The notes below the pieces were generated by a model, which made no database searches, had not been told where the DNA came from, and worked only from the letters and a program-made list of their open reading frames with translations. A stretch of 64,000 bases of DNA from Anabaena sphaerica FACHB-251. Its GTDB lineage: Bacteria > Cyanobacteriota > Cyanobacteriia > Cyanobacteriales > Nostocaceae. Shown one piece after another: positions 10,196 through 18,612 of this stretch. Location of the stretch: positions 1 through 64,000 of the forward strand of contig NZ_JACJQU010000015.1 of the NCBI RefSeq assembly GCF_014696825.1, in the 5' to 3' direction. A program made the translations under genes and the position numbers. How positions within the stretch are numbered: the first letter of the stretch is position 1; every line of letters begins with the position of its first letter.

Positions 10196-10390
10196 CTACT
10201 CTACTGAATTAACCGTAGAGGGAGTAACTACTCCTGTATTACGGGTTTCCAAATGATTAGATAAGCGACTGATGGTCAACAGTGGTACTTCTTGCCGACA
10301 CGACAGGCAAAACCAATACAGTTCACCATGTCGGACATGACGCAGGATTGCTCCACCGCAGCATGGGCAAGTGTTGGCTCTATTACTCAT
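10196..10390 (-). CDS. Small zinc-ribbon-like protein
   Basis: 64 residues. Two cysteine pairs, CPCC at about 8-11 and CLSC at about 28-31, lie either side of a basic-aromatic RHVRHGELYWF segment, giving a compact zinc ribbon. A flexible Thr/Ser-rich tail follows. A perfect AGGAGG ribosome-binding site supports the ATG at 10390. Similar short CxCC...WFCxxC proteins are found in other filamentous cyanobacteria, but I know of no assigned function; nucleic-acid or protein binding would be a guess. It has its own upstream region of about 650 bp, divergent from exonuclease III. Confidence 0.75.
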   Translation of the reverse strand: MSNRANTCPCCGGAILRHVRHGELYWFCLSCRQEVPLLTISRLSNHLETRNTGVVTPSTVNSVE

Positions 10391-11043
10391 ACCAATGTCC
10401 TCCTAAAAAAAAGTTTGTTGTTGTAATCAGGCAAAAAATTTTGATTAAACTCGAATGGATGTATCTGTTAAAGTGCCAACCATTCTTCTTGGTGACATAA
10501 ATTGCATATTTGGGGATATTTTCTCTGGAAAATTGACCTAATATGCTAAATTTTGTGATTTTTGGTTTGGTCTACAAAGAGTGTCAACATCATATATATT
10601 AATTTATGGATTTGACATCACCTGTGACCAATCGTGAGATCATTTTATGAGGACAAAGCATTTGTACTTACTCTTCTTAGATTTAAGTTAACTTTTCTGA
10701 TTTGTAAAAGTGTAATTCCGGTTAACTGTACTATTAACTCACTCACAAATATAATGTCACAGTTGCATTAATAGCTAACAATTAACTTCATTATAAATTT
10801 ACCAGTGAGTATTTAGTATTTTCATCTATCTTGGGGATCATGATCAATTAAAATATTCTGTAACCTAACTTACATTTTTTTTACTTTTGTATTTGCGAAT
10901 ACGACTTTACAGCAGGGATCAACTACTTATAGCCTATTTTGGCGTGAATGGGAGCTAGAAAAAAAAATTAACACTCAAAAATGGTTACAAAAAAGTTACA
11001 TATTTTATATTTCTTAATTTTCCACAATACTGATAAATAACTC
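10391..11043. other. 650-bp AT-rich divergent intergenic region
   Basis: It lies between the divergent zinc-ribbon gene and xthA. No open frame above 20 codons with a plausible start, no tRNA cloverleaf and no STRR was seen. It is AT-rich with several TTAACT/GTTAAC stretches (about 10687-10790) and presumably holds both promoters. Confidence 0.5.
10399..10404 (-). promoter_or_regulatory. Shine-Dalgarno AGGAGG of the zinc-ribbon gene
   Basis: CCTCCT on the plus strand reads AGGAGG on the coding strand, 8 bases before the ATG. Such a perfect site is unusual among the genes here and fixes the start. Confidence 0.75.
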
Positions 11044-11826
11044 ATGAAAATCGCTACTTGGAATGTCAATTCAATTCGTACACGTTTAGAACAGGTTATC
11101 AACTGGTTAAATGAAAATCCTGTTGATGTTATGTGTTTGCAGGAAACAAAGGTTGTAGATAAGGATTTTCCCCTAGAGCCTTTTGAAAACTTAGGCTATC
11201 ATCCTTATATTTACGGACAGAAAGCTTATAACGGCGTTGCACTCATTAGCCGTCAACCACTGGAAGATGTCAGTATGGGATTCTGTTCAATTTTGCCAGA
11301 GTTAGACCCACAATGGGACGAACAAAAGCGGGTAATTACTGGTGTTATTGATGGAGTGAGAATTGTTAATCTTTACGTTCCTAACGGTTCGGCTGTAGGA
11401 AGTGAGAAATATGAATACAAGCTGCGTTGGTTGACCGTGTTGCAGAAATATTTGCAGGTGCTGTTGTTATCCAACCCTGCTATTTCTATGTGTGGTGATT
11501 TTAATATTGCTTTGGAAGATATAGATATTAATGACAAAGTGAAGATAGAAAATCACATTATGGCATCAGCACCAGAACGCCAAGCTTTACGGGATATCCT
11601 TTCACTGGGTTTTACTGATGCTTTTCGTAAATTTAACAGTGAAGGGGGAAATTATAGCTGGTGGGATTATCGGACTGCGGCTTTTAGAAGGAATTTAGGA
11701 TGGAGAATAGACCATCATTATTTAACACCTGTTTTGTGCGATCGCGCTCAAAGTTGCATTATTGATGTTGCACCCAGGAAGTTAGAACAACCTAGTGATC
11801 ATACGCCAGTAGTTGTGGAGTTTTAG
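11044..11826 (+). CDS. xthA: Exodeoxyribonuclease III / AP endonuclease
   Basis: 260 residues, standard for ExoIII. It cleaves DNA 5' to abasic sites and degrades 3' ends in base-excision repair. Visible motifs: MKIATWNVNSIRTRL, the metal-binding glutamate in CLQETKV, LYVPNG, the SMCGDFNIALEDIDI active-site block with Asp and Asn, RIDHHYLTP, and the terminal SDHTPVVVEF with the catalytic Asp-His pair. Start ATG 11044. The gene is monocistronic. A diverged copy of its last codons lies about 190 bp downstream (12017-12070). Confidence 0.96.
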   Translation: MKIATWNVNSIRTRLEQVINWLNENPVDVMCLQETKVVDKDFPLEPFENLGYHPYIYGQKAYNGVALISRQPLEDVSMGFCSILPELDPQWDEQKRVITGVIDGVRIVNLYVPNGSAVGSEKYEYKLRWLTVLQKYLQVLLLSNPAISMCGDFNIALEDIDINDKVKIENHIMASAPERQALRDILSLGFTDAFRKFNSEGGNYSWWDYRTAAFRRNLGWRIDHHYLTPVLCDRAQSCIIDVAPRKLEQPSDHTPVVVEF

Positions 11827-12016
11827 TTGGCACAGTTTACGGAAGAGAATTTTGAGCGATCGCATTGCATACAGCAGGAGTCAGGAGTAAAACTGGCTTT
11901 GTGTATAGGTTTCAATTTAGATTCTGTACCTCATTGATCTGCAATCTGCTGTATAAACTTATGAAACAAATTGCGATCGCCTACGGCAACATTAACTTAT
12001 AAACCAGAAAGCGATA

Positions 12017-12070
12017 CCTAGTGATCATACGTCGGTGGTGGTAGAAAATCACCGTAATCCTGTCTTTTGA
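12017..12070 (+). pseudogene. Duplicated xthA tail fragment
   Basis: In one frame this encodes PSDHTSVVVENHRNPVF then stop, mirroring the PSDHTPVVVEF end of the exonuclease III at 11791-11826. The first 15 bases are identical (CCTAGTGATCATACG) and the rest is diverged. It is most likely a relic of a partial tandem duplication or of a second xthA copy. Confidence 0.65.
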
Positions 12071-12128
12071 TAGAGTTACAAATTTGATTGGCTCAGTTGA
12101 ATAGAAAGTATATAGTTTAAATAAAAAA

Positions 12129-12159
12129 AATATAGTCAGATATAGTCAAACATAGTCAT
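12129..12159 (+). repeat. Short tandem repeat (ATATAGTCA-like, three copies)
   Basis: Three near-copies of a 10-base unit (TATAGTCAGA, TATAGTCAAA, CATAGTCATT) lie head to tail just before the membrane-protein remnant. Confidence 0.6.
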
Positions 12160-12173
12160 TTGTGTTATAGTAG

Positions 12174-12381
12174 TGCGCGTTTAGTTTATTTAATCGCACC
12201 TTTGCAATTGCTTACGCTGCATTAGCAATTATGGGATTTTTGCCTTTAGCCAAGACATTTTTCGGTTTAATGCCACTCTTTGGTAATAATGTTTTGGTGA
12301 ATGCCTTATCAGCGATCGCAGCTGCTTACTATGGCATTATCATTCCATCCAAAGTAGCTGGTGTTAATGTAAGTAACTTGG
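12174..12381 (+). pseudogene. Membrane-protein remnant resembling DUF4383
   Basis: The open frame gives FAIAYAALAIMGFLPLAKTF, then FGLMPLFGNNVLVNALSAIA and AAYYGIIIPSKVAGV. Two hydrophobic segments with an intervening FGLxPLxxNNxLVNxLxA pattern resemble part of DUF4383-type cyanobacterial membrane proteins. The family's remaining segments are missing, no start lies upstream (a stop is at 12171-12173), and downstream the frame runs into repeat DNA at 12401. A short protein from ATG 12231 is possible but I think it is debris. Confidence 0.4.
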
Positions 12382-12400
12382 CACAATTAAATATAAAACC

Positions 12401-12480
12401 TCTCTCCAAACCTCTCCCCTACCAGGAGAGAGGCTTTGACTCCCCCTTCCCTAGCAGGGAAGGGGGTTGGGGGGTTAGGT
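12401..12480. repeat. CCTCTCC/GGAGAGG dispersed hairpin repeat
   Basis: Two consecutive hairpins: CCTCTCCCCT...AGGAGAGAGG and CCCCCTTCCCT...AGGGAAGGGGG. The same double-hairpin layout recurs at about 39358-39442. Sequence just downstream (12491-12511, TTTTTAACGCCCACTTACTTA) recurs at 25191-25211. Confidence 0.75.
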
Positions 12481-12542
12481 TTATATTATATTTTTTAACG
12501 CCCACTTACTTATCACAAAATGTTTAATTTAAATGAGATAGT

Positions 12543-12570
12543 TCCCCGATTTCGGTGAGAATTCGGGGAT
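12543..12570. terminator. CCCCGA...TCGGGG hairpin after hyuB
   Basis: An inverted repeat of the GATCCCCGA family lies 8 bp from the hyuB stop, on the side where its transcript ends. A terminator function is inferred from position. Confidence 0.45.
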
Positions 12571-12577
12571 CTGAGTA

Positions 12578-14140
12578 TTACCCAAAACCCCCACCTCCTG
12601 GAGTTTCGATCACAAAAATATCCCCTGGTTGCATCTCTACAGTTGCGGTACTATCTAAAATCTCCTCAGTGCCATTTTGACGTTGTACCCAGTTGCGTCC
12701 TACCTGTCCCGCTGCTGCACCATTTAAACTAAAAGGAGGAACTAAACGATGGTTAGAAAGAATATTTGCAGTCATTTTTTCTAAAAACTTAATGCGACGA
12801 ATTACCCCATCACCTCCCGAATATTTTCCTTTCCCTCCACTATGGGGACGCAAACTAAAACTTTCCACCTGCACAGGATAACGAGTTTCTAAAACTTCAG
12901 GATCAGTCAAGCGAGAGTTAGTCATGTGAGTATGAACCGCATCAGTACCATCAAAATTAATTCCTGCACCAGAACCACCGCAGATAGTTTCATAATATTG
13001 ATATTTTTGATTACCAAAAGTAAAATTATTCATAGTTCCTTGGGAAGCTGACATCACACCCAAAGCACCATATAAAGCATCAACAATAGTTTGCGAAGTT
13101 TCCACATTGCCTGCAACTACCGCTGCGGGATAAGTTGGGTTCAACATACAACCTTCAGGAATAATAATTTCTAAAGGTTTGAGACAACCAGCATTGAGAG
13201 GAATATTATCATCAACCAAAGTCCGAAATACATATAAAACCGCTGCTTGAGTTACAGCTTTGGGAGCATTAAAGTTACTATTTAATTGTGCAGATGTGCC
13301 AACAAAATCAATTTTAGCACAGCGATTTTCTCTGTCAATTTTCACCTGAACTTTAATTTCTGCACCGCTATCCATTTTATAAATAAATGACCCATCTTTT
13401 AAAACATCAATTGCCCGTCTGACAGATTCTTCAGCATTATCTTGGACAAACTGCATATAAGCTTTAACTGTTTCTAGTCCATATTGATTAACCATTTTAC
13501 CAAGTTCTTGAACACCCCTTTCATTAGCAGCAATTTGAGCTTTAAAATCTGCAATATTTTGATCAGGATTTCGACTAGGATAGGGATGATTTAACAAATG
13601 ATGTCTAACGGCTGCTTCTTGAAAATCTCCCTCTTGAACTAAGAGAAAATTATCAAAAATAATTCCTTCTTCTGTTACTGTGGTACTGTGAGGAGGCATA
13701 GAACCGGGAGTAATACCACCAATATCGGCTTGGTGTCCACGGGAAGCAACAAAAAATATAGGACTAGCAATATTTTCGCTACTTTCTAAAAAGACGGGAG
13801 TAATAGCTGTGACATCAGGTAAATGTGTGCCACCGTTATAGGGGTTATTTGATAAATAGACATTTCCCGGTTTGATAGTGTCACCTTGATCATTAATTAA
13901 ACTGCGGACACTTTCACTCATTGAGCCTAAATGTACAGGAATATGGGGAGCATTAGCAACTAATAAACCAGAAGCATCAAAAATAGCACAGGAAAAATCT
14001 AGTCGTTCTTTAATATTGACTGATGCTGCTGTGTTTTGCAGAACAATTCCCATTTGTTCAGCGATAAATTGATAGAGATTTTTGAATATTTCTAAACGGA
14101 CTGGATCTGGTTGAGATGTTATGTACATTTTTTTGATCAT
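12578..14140 (-). CDS. hyuB: Hydantoinase B / 5-oxoprolinase-type subunit
   Basis: 520 residues, normal for stand-alone HyuB. Family blocks: [79 protein letters not shown] and the Gly-rich end PGGGGFG. With HyuA it would form an ATP-dependent amidohydrolase opening 5-oxoproline or hydantoin rings in the cytosol; the true substrate is not fixed by sequence. The first ATG is at 14140; ATG at 14128 ([11 protein letters not shown]) is equally credible. It lies downstream of HyuA on the same strand but separated by a Uma2 gene and an inverted repeat, so co-transcription is uncertain. Confidence 0.92.
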   Translation of the reverse strand: MIKKMYITSQPDPVRLEIFKNLYQFIAEQMGIVLQNTAASVNIKERLDFSCAIFDASGLLVANAPHIPVHLGSMSESVRSLINDQGDTIKPGNVYLSNNPYNGGTHLPDVTAITPVFLESSENIASPIFFVASRGHQADIGGITPGSMPPHSTTVTEEGIIFDNFLLVQEGDFQEAAVRHHLLNHPYPSRNPDQNIADFKAQIAANERGVQELGKMVNQYGLETVKAYMQFVQDNAEESVRRAIDVLKDGSFIYKMDSGAEIKVQVKIDRENRCAKIDFVGTSAQLNSNFNAPKAVTQAAVLYVFRTLVDDNIPLNAGCLKPLEIIIPEGCMLNPTYPAAVVAGNVETSQTIVDALYGALGVMSASQGTMNNFTFGNQKYQYYETICGGSGAGINFDGTDAVHTHMTNSRLTDPEVLETRYPVQVESFSLRPHSGGKGKYSGGDGVIRRIKFLEKMTANILSNHRLVPPFSLNGAAAGQVGRNWVQRQNGTEEILDSTATVEMQPGDIFVIETPGGGGFG

Positions 14141-14161
14141 GTTGTATTTTTGCAGGTATCA

Positions 14162-14223
14162 GATCCCCGACTTCTTTTTTGAGCATCCACTAAATTATGA
14201 GGTAATGTCAGAAGTCGGGGATC
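14162..14223. repeat. 62-bp GATCCCCGACTTCT inverted-repeat element
   Basis: The arms GATCCCCGACTTCT (14162-14175) and AGAAGTCGGGGATC (14210-14223) are perfect inverted copies separated by 34 bp. Size and arms match the elements at 36820-36882 and 49491-49550. It lies between the Uma2 gene and hyuB. Confidence 0.85.
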
Positions 14224-14251
14224 TTTTGAACAGTCAACCCAACCTACTTTT

Positions 14252-15025
14252 TCAGTTTTTTTTGCTTAACGGATCAATATTTAATTCCCGCAATTTTGCT
14301 GCTAAACGCTCCGCTCGTTGAGTTTCCTGTTTTGCTCGTTGAGTTTCCTGTTCTGCTTGTTGAGTTTCACGTTCTGCTCGTTGAGCTTCCTGTTTTGCTC
14401 GTTGAGTTTGCTGTTCTGCGGTTTCTTCAGGTGTAGGTACTAAATTATCTTCTGGTGTGAAATAACGTAGTAAACCATCATGAATTCCCAAATATAAACC
14501 TAATTGTTCACTCCATAAATGTCCTTTTTCGTTGGTTTGAATAGGTTGATATTTGCCATTGTTTAAATGAAAACCTGCAAATTCTAATGTAAATGGGTCA
14601 AACCAAAAATATTCCGGTGTGCGGAAAGTCTCTTGATAAAGTTCTTTTTTAGATTCCCTATCTGTTTTCGCTGTTGTTGGTGAGAGAATTTCGACAATTA
14701 CATGAGGATATTTACCATTTTCTTCCCACACTACCCAACTTTTACGCGTTTTGCGATCAGTTCCTAAGACCACAAAAAAATCAGGTCCACGAAAATTTTC
14801 TGTTTTTTTCTGGTTAGGACTATAGTAAATACTTAAATTTCCCGCAGCATAGAAATCATTTCTTTCTTTCCATAACCATTCTAAGCATTTGAAAAGTAGG
14901 ATTATTTGTCTTAGATGTAGTTCTGTTTCTACGGTCGGTTCATCGCTATATAAATCACTTGGAGGAAAAGTTAAATCTTCTGGAAAGAAGCTTTCTTCAG
15001 ATACTATTTCTTGAGTAATCATCAT
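14252..15025 (-). CDS. Uma2 family endonuclease-like protein with coiled-coil tail
   Basis: 257 residues. The Uma2 (DUF820) core occupies about 15-190. The PD-(D/E)XK-like residues are in GPDFFVVLGTDR and YPHVIVEILSPTTAKTDRESKKE. The C-terminal 65 residues are a Gln/Glu/Arg-rich heptad array (repeats of QRAKQE, QRAERET) predicted to form a coiled coil, ending LRELNIDP as in many cyanobacterial Uma2 proteins. These proteins are multicopy in cyanobacteria and their role is unsettled. Start ATG 15025, with a second ATG at 15022. It is placed between hyuA and hyuB, an arrangement best explained by later insertion. Confidence 0.9.
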   Translation of the reverse strand: MMITQEIVSEESFFPEDLTFPPSDLYSDEPTVETELHLRQIILLFKCLEWLWKERNDFYAAGNLSIYYSPNQKKTENFRGPDFFVVLGTDRKTRKSWVVWEENGKYPHVIVEILSPTTAKTDRESKKELYQETFRTPEYFWFDPFTLEFAGFHLNNGKYQPIQTNEKGHLWSEQLGLYLGIHDGLLRYFTPEDNLVPTPEETAEQQTQRAKQEAQRAERETQQAEQETQRAKQETQRAERLAAKLRELNIDPLSKKN

Positions 15026-15085
15026 GATATGATACCAAGTAGTTATTTGTTTATCTTAGCACTAATTACAGTTGCCACAAAGTCA

Positions 15086-17182
15086 TTAAACCAAACGTTC
15101 TAAGATTAAATGATTACGCTCATTTAAGTTTGCTTGCCAGTTAGGTTCAACTACAATTGTGCTGATTTTTTCGACAATAATAGCAGCACCGTTGATACAA
15201 TCTCCTGGCTGTAAATTTTCTCGCCTATAAATTGGCGTATCATGCCATTTTTCAGCAGTAAACATCTTGACTATTTCTACAGGTTGGGGTCTTTCCTTTA
15301 AGGGGGATTTACGAATAATTAAAGGTTCTTCAGGAGTATCCATTTTTTGAATTACTTCCACAGAAATAGATTCAACAATTAATGGTTTTTGTGTTTGGAT
15401 GAAACCATATCTTGATTTATGTTCAATCTCAAAATGATGTTGCATTAATGCCACATCGGAGTTAAAATCAACTGTGAGAATCGAATTAGTCCCCTCATAT
15501 TTTAAATTAACTTTTTTAACTATTTCTTCTATTGTTTCTTCTGGTTGGTTTAATTCGCTACGAGCTTGAGTTTCTAAAGCTGCCATTAATTGCTGTAATT
15601 GAGGAATTAGTGTTGAATTTAAAGGTTGTTCTATTCCTGTAACTCTGGTAGCTCTCACATCAGCTAAACCCATTCCATAAGCAGAAAGAACACCAGCGAA
15701 AGGGTGCATAAATATCTTTTTCATTCCTAAAGTATCAGCAATTAAACAAGCAACTTGTCCACCTGCACCACCAAAACAACAAAGTACATATTTAGTTACA
15801 TCATAACCACGTTGGAGGCTAATTTTTTTAATAGCATTTGCCATGTTTTCAACTGCAATAGCAATAAAACCCGATGCTACTTGTTCAGGAGTACGACAAT
15901 TTCCGGTAACAGATGCGATATTTTCAGCTAATTGTGTAAATTTGTGAATGACTATTTCTTGATCGAGGGGTAATTTACCTTCACTACCAAAAACTGCGGG
16001 GAAATATTGAGGTTGAATTTTACCTAACATGACGTTAGCATCTGTCACAGTTAATGGTCCACCACGACGATAAGAAGCTGGACCAGGATTTGATCCAGCA
16101 GACTCTGGTCCAACACGATAACTAGAACCATCAAAATATAAAATTGAACCACCACCCGCAGCAATGGTGTTAATTGCTAATACAGGAACTCGCATCCGCG
16201 CACCTGCAATTTCTGAATCTAGTTGTCTTTCATATTCTCCTTTAAAGTGAGCAACATCTGTACTTGTTCCTCCCATGTCAAAGGTAATAATTAAATCAAA
16301 ACCTGCTCTTTTGCTGGTTTGTACTGCACCGACAATACCACCAGCAGGGCCACTTAAAATGCTATCTTTACCTTGAAATTGTTCTGCGTCGGTTAACCCT
16401 CCATCGGATTTCATAAACATTAATCTGACGTTGGGTAAATGACTAGCTACCTGGTTAACATAGCGACGAAGAATAGGAGTTAAATAGGCATCAACAACGG
16501 TGGTATCTCCTCTACTTACGAGTTTCATTAATGGACTGACTTGATGGGATACAGAAATTTGTGTAAAGCCAATTTCTTGAGCAATTTGGGCTATTTGTTG
16601 TTCATGTTGGGGATAGCGATCGCTGTGCATAAATACAATAGCACAACTTCTAATTCCTGTATGGTAAACTGTTTGTAAATCTTGTTTAACTTGTTCAATA
16701 TTTAATGGGATTAATTCATTTCCTTGAGCATCATATCTTTCATCGACTTCAATTACTTGTTCATAAAGCATGGTAGGTAATATAATCCGACGTGCAAAGA
16801 TATTGGGACGATTTTGGTAGCCAATTCTCAAGGCATCTTTAAACCCTTTAGTAATGAGCAAAACAACCCTATCTCCATGTCTTTCCAACAGTGCATTTGT
16901 AGCTACTGTTGTTCCCATTTTCACTATTTCTATAGTTTGATAGGGAATAGATTCATGACTAGGAATTCCGATAATGTCTCGAATTCCTTGAATAACTGCA
17001 TCTTCATATTGTTCGGGATTTTCTGACAGTAATTTATAGACTATTACCCATTCCTGGTTAGGTAGAGGGACAATTAAAAAACGTTGTGTATAATTTGAGA
17101 GTCTGTCTATGATTGTTTGATTATTGGTGACAGCAACAATATCTGTAAATGTCCCACCCCGGTCTGCAAAAATTTTCAACAT
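15086..17182 (-). CDS. hyuA: Hydantoinase A / 5-oxoprolinase-type subunit
   Basis: 698 residues, typical of HyuA. The N-terminal ASKHA-fold start is FADRGGTFTDIVAV, and the second phosphate-binding motif is ITFDMGGTSTDVAHFKGEYE. Other family blocks are KMGTTVATNALLERHGDRV, NTIAAGGGSILYFDGSSYRV with GPESAGSNPGPASYRRGGPLT, and CCFGGAGGQVACLIADTLGM. It supplies the ATP-binding half of an oxoprolinase/hydantoinase with HyuB. Start ATG 17182. Upstream lies a 480-bp region dominated by a duplicated STRR unit, with no further operon member. Confidence 0.93.
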   Translation of the reverse strand: MLKIFADRGGTFTDIVAVTNNQTIIDRLSNYTQRFLIVPLPNQEWVIVYKLLSENPEQYEDAVIQGIRDIIGIPSHESIPYQTIEIVKMGTTVATNALLERHGDRVVLLITKGFKDALRIGYQNRPNIFARRIILPTMLYEQVIEVDERYDAQGNELIPLNIEQVKQDLQTVYHTGIRSCAIVFMHSDRYPQHEQQIAQIAQEIGFTQISVSHQVSPLMKLVSRGDTTVVDAYLTPILRRYVNQVASHLPNVRLMFMKSDGGLTDAEQFQGKDSILSGPAGGIVGAVQTSKRAGFDLIITFDMGGTSTDVAHFKGEYERQLDSEIAGARMRVPVLAINTIAAGGGSILYFDGSSYRVGPESAGSNPGPASYRRGGPLTVTDANVMLGKIQPQYFPAVFGSEGKLPLDQEIVIHKFTQLAENIASVTGNCRTPEQVASGFIAIAVENMANAIKKISLQRGYDVTKYVLCCFGGAGGQVACLIADTLGMKKIFMHPFAGVLSAYGMGLADVRATRVTGIEQPLNSTLIPQLQQLMAALETQARSELNQPEETIEEIVKKVNLKYEGTNSILTVDFNSDVALMQHHFEIEHKSRYGFIQTQKPLIVESISVEVIQKMDTPEEPLIIRKSPLKERPQPVEIVKMFTAEKWHDTPIYRRENLQPGDCINGAAIIVEKISTIVVEPNWQANLNERNHLILERLV

Positions 17183-17363
17183 GATGCAAATTCCTCAAAA
17201 TTGGTAGATTTATTTGTAATTGAATTTGGGCTATTCCTCTCAATTACCTGAAGGCTTGAGTAAGTAGTCTGAAAGGTTGATTTGTTCAGAGGGAACAGGG
17301 AACGGGCAACTCTTAACAGAAAAAACTCCTGTTTAAAAACATGAGATTGAAATAATGACACTA

Positions 17364-17535
17364 TTTTTTTGACTGAGCTTTAAACTCAGCAACTTTTGTT
17401 TCTTATCCGTTCCCTGTTCCCTGTTCCCTGTTCCCTGTTCCCTGTTCCCTGTTCCCTTTTTTTGACTGAGCTTTAAACTCAGCAACTTTTGTTTCTTATC
17501 CGTTCCCTGTTCCCTGTTCCCTGTTCCCTTTTTTT
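17364..17535. repeat. 93-bp duplicated unit with TGTTCCC STRR tracts
   Basis: A unit beginning TTTTTTTGACTGAGCTTTAA and ending in a GTTCCCT heptad tract occurs twice in tandem (17364-17456 and 17457-17535). The first tract has about six to seven heptads and the second about three to four. The unit also contains the small hairpin CTGAG-CTTTAAA-CTCAG. It fills the space between hyuA and the divergent SDR gene. Confidence 0.85.
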
Positions 17536-17668
17536 GTAAATATTGCATTTAACCCAACATCTTCATTCTAGGCAAAATTGTCTGAGTTTCGATTTTGGGA
17601 ATTTTCTGTTTTCAAAATAGTGATTAAACTTAACTACAGAAACAGCCCCATACTCAAATCCAAAAGCT

Positions 17669-18547
17669 ATGATTCTAGTCACTGGAGCAACTGGAGGAAT
17701 TGGTCGCCGTGTCGTGCGACTGTTACGCCAACAACAACAAGTTGTGCGGTCATTTGTCCGTCTTACGTCCCATTACAGCGAGTTAGAACACCGGGGTTCT
17801 GATATCTTCATCGGTGATTTACGACGAGAACAGGACATTCAGAAAGCTTGCCAAGGTGTGAAATATATCATTAGCGCCCACGGTTCTGCTAATAATGATG
17901 CTCTATCTTTGGATTATCGCGCTAATATTGAACTCATTGACCAGGCTAAAGTCCAGGGTGTTGAACATTTTGTCTTTATATCTGTTTTAGGTGCTGAAAG
18001 AGGATATGAAGATGCTCCCGTGTTCAAAGCCAAACGAGCAGTAGAAAGATATCTGCAAAGTAGTGGCTTAGATTACACTATTTTACGTCCATCTGGACTA
18101 GCATCAAACCTGCTACCACTAGCGGAACGGTTTCGAGAAACGGGTTTGTATCTGCTCATCGGTGATTCAAAAAATCGCACATCTATTGTTAGTACCGATG
18201 ATTTAGCCAGGATAATTGTAGATTCTTTGACCATTGCTGATGCTTGTAATCAAATCTTACCAGTAGGAGGACCAGAAATTTTATTGCGTGAGGATATTCC
18301 TAAAATTTTTAGTCGCATCTTTAACAAAGAACCAATAATCATTAATGTCCCATTATTTGCTGTTGACAGCTTCCGGGGTGCATTAGGTTTATTTAACTCC
18401 TCAGCACAAACAACTTTAGGAACTTTTCGCACTTTACTAGCTAATGAATTTTTCTGTACATCAGAAGAAATCACCAATTTAGAAAGGATTTATAACTTTC
18501 ATTTGGAAACATTAGAAAACTTTTTGCGCCGTTATTTAGAAATTTAG
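17669..18547 (+). CDS. NAD(P)-binding atypical SDR (NmrA/Ycf39-like)
   Basis: 292 residues from ATG 17669. An N-terminal Rossmann motif MILVTGATGGIGRRVVRLL fits the atypical SDR glycine pattern (GATGxxG). The middle has FVFISVLGAERGYEDAPVFKAKRAVERYL and YTILRPSGLASNL, the YxxxK-less pattern usual in NmrA/Ycf39-like proteins. Members include chlorophyll and PSII assembly factors and quinone or flavonoid reductases, so no single substrate can be assigned. No membrane segment is obvious. It runs in the same direction as the HlyD gene 65 bp downstream, separated by an inverted STRR. Confidence 0.85.
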   Translation: MILVTGATGGIGRRVVRLLRQQQQVVRSFVRLTSHYSELEHRGSDIFIGDLRREQDIQKACQGVKYIISAHGSANNDALSLDYRANIELIDQAKVQGVEHFVFISVLGAERGYEDAPVFKAKRAVERYLQSSGLDYTILRPSGLASNLLPLAERFRETGLYLLIGDSKNRTSIVSTDDLARIIVDSLTIADACNQILPVGGPEILLREDIPKIFSRIFNKEPIIINVPLFAVDSFRGALGLFNSSAQTTLGTFRTLLANEFFCTSEEITNLERIYNFHLETLENFLRRYLEI

Positions 18548-18550
18548 AAA

Positions 18551-18597
18551 ATAGTCATTAGTCATTAGTAATTAAACAAATGACTAATGACTAATAA
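18551..18597. repeat. AGTCATT STRR arranged as an inverted repeat
   Basis: TAGTCATTAGTCATTAGTAATT is followed by the inverted AATGACTAATGACTAATA, so transcripts could fold into a long AT hairpin between the SDR and HlyD genes. Confidence 0.7.
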
Positions 18598-18612
18598 CAA
18601 AGGACAAAGATT

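Noticed and set aside
10605-10649. 14-codon frame MDLTSPVTNREIIL before xthA
   Set aside because: It has no ribosome-binding site, no repeats of a regulatory amino acid and no link to a terminator-antiterminator pair.
17364-17535. Possible CRISPR array
   Set aside because: Only two long units are present and the rest is heptad tandem repeat without spacers.
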